A DNA stretch of 64,000 nt. It comes from Pseudochelatococcus sp047501465 (lineage in GTDB: Bacteria > Pseudomonadota > Alphaproteobacteria > Rhizobiales > Beijerinckiaceae). Of the stretch, positions 62,303 through 64,000 are shown in pieces. Location of the stretch: the NCBI RefSeq assembly GCF_047501465.1, contig NZ_JAZDRL010000002.1, positions 372,001 to 436,000 of the forward strand, read 5' to 3'. The notes below the pieces were generated by a model. The model ran no database searches. It saw only the letters and a program-made list of their open reading frames with translations, and was not told the origin of the DNA. Positions within the stretch are counted from its first letter, which is position 1; every line of letters starts with the position of its first letter. Both the position numbers and the translations under genes were made by a program.

Positions 62303-62638
62303 ATGAATAACGCTTATATATTCCTCGCAATCGCTATCGTTTGCGAGGTCATTGCGACCTCTGCGCTCAAGGCATCAGATGGTTTCACACGCATCCTGCC
62401 CTCCATCACGACAGGAGTGGGGTATGCGATTGCATTCTATTGCTTATCATTAACACTCAAGCAGATACCGGTGGGCATCGCATATGCCATATGGAGCGGT
62501 GCGGGCATTATACTGATTGCGGCTATCGGTGTTATTGCCTTCAATCAAAAGCTTGATGGCCCTGCCATCCTGGGATTGGGACTGATTATCGCTGGCGTTG
62601 CCATCATCAATCTGCTCTCAAAAACCGTGGGGCATTGA
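62303..62638 (+). CDS. Small multidrug resistance (SMR) transporter
   Basis: A 111-residue four-helix membrane protein. The essential glutamate of the family is in AIVCEVIATSALKASDGFT (E15), and IPVGIAYAIWSGAGIILI is the conserved third block. Such proteins export quaternary ammonium or guanidinium compounds as dimers using the proton gradient. It is only 34 bases after argB, so it may be co-transcribed. Whether it is a drug or guanidinium exporter cannot be decided here. Confidence 0.93.
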   Translation: MNNAYIFLAIAIVCEVIATSALKASDGFTRILPSITTGVGYAIAFYCLSLTLKQIPVGIAYAIWSGAGIILIAAIGVIAFNQKLDGPAILGLGLIIAGVAIINLLSKTVGH

Positions 62639-62765
62639 AATAACAATCCAAACGGCAAATGTGCGCTAACGCACACCTAATTACTTTTCACACGGAACGA
62701 CCATTTCCGGGCCACGTTTCAGAATAACTATACCATGGCCAGCAGGTCATGCGGAGGGCAGTGCA

Positions 62766-63920
62766 TTGCAGAATGGCAACCGGATTGGAACTGGTCGCAT
62801 TGATACTATCGACTTCTGGCGCGGACTTGTGCTCATCATCATTTTTATCAATCACGTTCCGGGTAATATTTTCGAGACCATAACGCCCCGCAATTTCGGC
62901 TTTTCGGACTCTGCCGAGGCATTTGTCTTTATCGCTGGTCTGTCTGTTGCGCTGGCGTGGGGTAAGCGCATCGCGCGTCATGACCTGCGCAGCGTTATCA
63001 ACAAAGCATGGCGCCGCACATTCCTGCTCTACACAATCCACATTTTACTTACTTTTACAGCCATAACCTTATTTGCCATTGCTTTTGTCGTGAGCAGCAA
63101 GGAAATTTTCCTTCTAGGGCATGGCCGGGACGTGATTTTTGATGCACCTGTTGCAGCGCTTTTAGGCGTTCTAAGCCTTGGCCATCAGCTAGGTTATTAT
63201 AATATCTTGCCGCTCTATATCCTGCTGGTGTTTCTGGCGCCTTTCCTGCTTATGTCAGCATGGCGGTGGCCATTAATAACGCTTTCTGTTTCATTCATTG
63301 TCTATGCCATTGCGCAGGCACCGCAAGTCAATCTGCCCAGCTGGCCAGTTACGGGGCTTTGGTTCCTCAACCCGTTTGCGTGGCAATTCGTATTCGTGAT
63401 TGGTATGGTTATCGGGGTGATGATGCGTCGCTCCAACGTGAAATTGCCGACTTCTCCACTTCTGGTTTTTTCAGCCATGGCGTTTATTGGTATCGCCGCT
63501 CTGATTGTCACCAATGCCTTCGGCTTCCGCCCCGGCCTGTTTGATACCGTGCGTGCGCTGGGCGGCTTCGACAAGACGGATATGAGCGTGATGCGGCTAA
63601 CACACTTTATCGCGCTTGCATTTTTGCTCGTCCACTTCCGTATTGGAGAGCGCATACTCGCTGGCCGTTTCGGGCAATTCATGGCATTGATGGGTCGGCA
63701 TGGTCTTGGTGTGTTTGCCCTGGGATCAGTGCTCAGCAGCATGGGACAGATCGTCTCCACTGTAACAGAAGGCACCCGCCTTTCCGGCACAACGCTTACG
63801 GGGCTGATTGTCGTGCCAGCAGGTATCATGTGCCTGTACTGGTTTGCCCGTTTTGTAGAACGCCCTACAGATACAAATCCAGCCGAAGTGCAGACTCATC
63901 CGACGACCGCAGCGGCATGA
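62766..63920 (+). CDS. OpgC-domain membrane protein
   Basis: A 384-residue inner-membrane protein with about ten hydrophobic segments. The N-terminal part (RIDTIDFWRGLVLIIIFINH, then FGFSDSAEAFVFIAGLSVAL) is the OpgC-type start. OpgC adds succinyl groups to periplasmic glucans in its founding member, but the substrate here is unknown. It starts with TTG, since GGAGG lies 8 bases upstream and no ATG in frame fits. The protein ends with a Thr/Ala-rich tail just before the window end. Confidence 0.88.
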   Translation: MQNGNRIGTGRIDTIDFWRGLVLIIIFINHVPGNIFETITPRNFGFSDSAEAFVFIAGLSVALAWGKRIARHDLRSVINKAWRRTFLLYTIHILLTFTAITLFAIAFVVSSKEIFLLGHGRDVIFDAPVAALLGVLSLGHQLGYYNILPLYILLVFLAPFLLMSAWRWPLITLSVSFIVYAIAQAPQVNLPSWPVTGLWFLNPFAWQFVFVIGMVIGVMMRRSNVKLPTSPLLVFSAMAFIGIAALIVTNAFGFRPGLFDTVRALGGFDKTDMSVMRLTHFIALAFLLVHFRIGERILAGRFGQFMALMGRHGLGVFALGSVLSSMGQIVSTVTEGTRLSGTTLTGLIVVPAGIMCLYWFARFVERPTDTNPAEVQTHPTTAAA

Positions 63921-64000
63921 TTATGGCCATTTTTCCCCACACAGAGGCCCTTACTTTTGTGCCACAATGAAAAGGCGTGGAAAGGCTAACAACACCTTTC

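Overview
The window looks like a chromosomal segment of a free-living or facultatively host-associated alphaproteobacterium with roughly half G+C. The evidence is the cell-cycle regulator GcrA, the aerobic cobaltochelatase pair CobS/CobT, a Suf-type iron-sulfur system, the alphaproteobacterial phoR-pst-phoU-phoB order, full amino-acid and queuosine pathways and an alanine-rich flagellin. I cannot assign an order or genus from sequence alone.

Layout. 1-3.2 kb: Suf cluster on the minus strand (cysteine desulfurase, sufB, start of sufC). 3.8-7 kb: an alpha/beta hydrolase, tRNA-Leu, a small membrane protein, a CesT-like secretion chaperone followed by a short secreted-type protein, and a group III truncated haemoglobin. 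7.2-10.6 kb: minus-strand operon argD-argF-hslO-phnA-like. 11.3-12.6 kb: gcrA, its terminator, and three tandem copies of a 149-bp repeat. 12.6-20.7 kb: phosphate regulon (phoR, pstSCAB, phoU, phoB, with a clear Pho box upstream of pstS) and a divergent ppk2. 20.7-29.1 kb: an SDR, a possible effector, copper-related periplasmic proteins, topA, a deformylase-like protein that has lost metal ligands, and an orphan metal-binding lipoprotein/periplasmic receptor. 29.8-39.8 kb: NodT-type efflux protein, aldo/keto reductase, thiolase, cobS-cobT, then queC-D-E-F under a preQ1 riboswitch, and a DUF305 protein. 39.8-42.1 kb: GNAT, a broken nuclease-like gene, tRNA-Ser. 42.3-47 kb: lepB-rnc-era, an orphan antitoxin with a decayed toxin, flagellin. 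47.4-52.9 kb: Nudix hydrolase, rmd/gmd for GDP-rhamnose, a class A penicillin-binding protein. 53.1-55.4 kb: a second chaperone-effector pair. 55.5-57.9 kb: M48 lipoprotein and thermonuclease-like protein. 58-60.1 kb: a tiny decayed prophage in tRNA-Arg with an IS1595-type element. 60.3-63.9 kb: tRNA-Gln, DUF423, argB, an SMR transporter and an OpgC-type membrane protein.

The most interesting signal is a dispersed set of genes resembling type III secretion chaperones with adjacent Ser/Thr/Asn-rich, effector-like partners (5.1-5.95 kb and 53.1-55.4 kb, with a possible third orphan effector at 21.9 kb). No secretion apparatus is in the window. Other noteworthy items are the riboswitch, the degenerate deformylase, the lysogen remnant with recognisable att sites, several perfect inverted repeats in promoter regions, and an unexplained minus-strand terminator that may end an unannotated small RNA.
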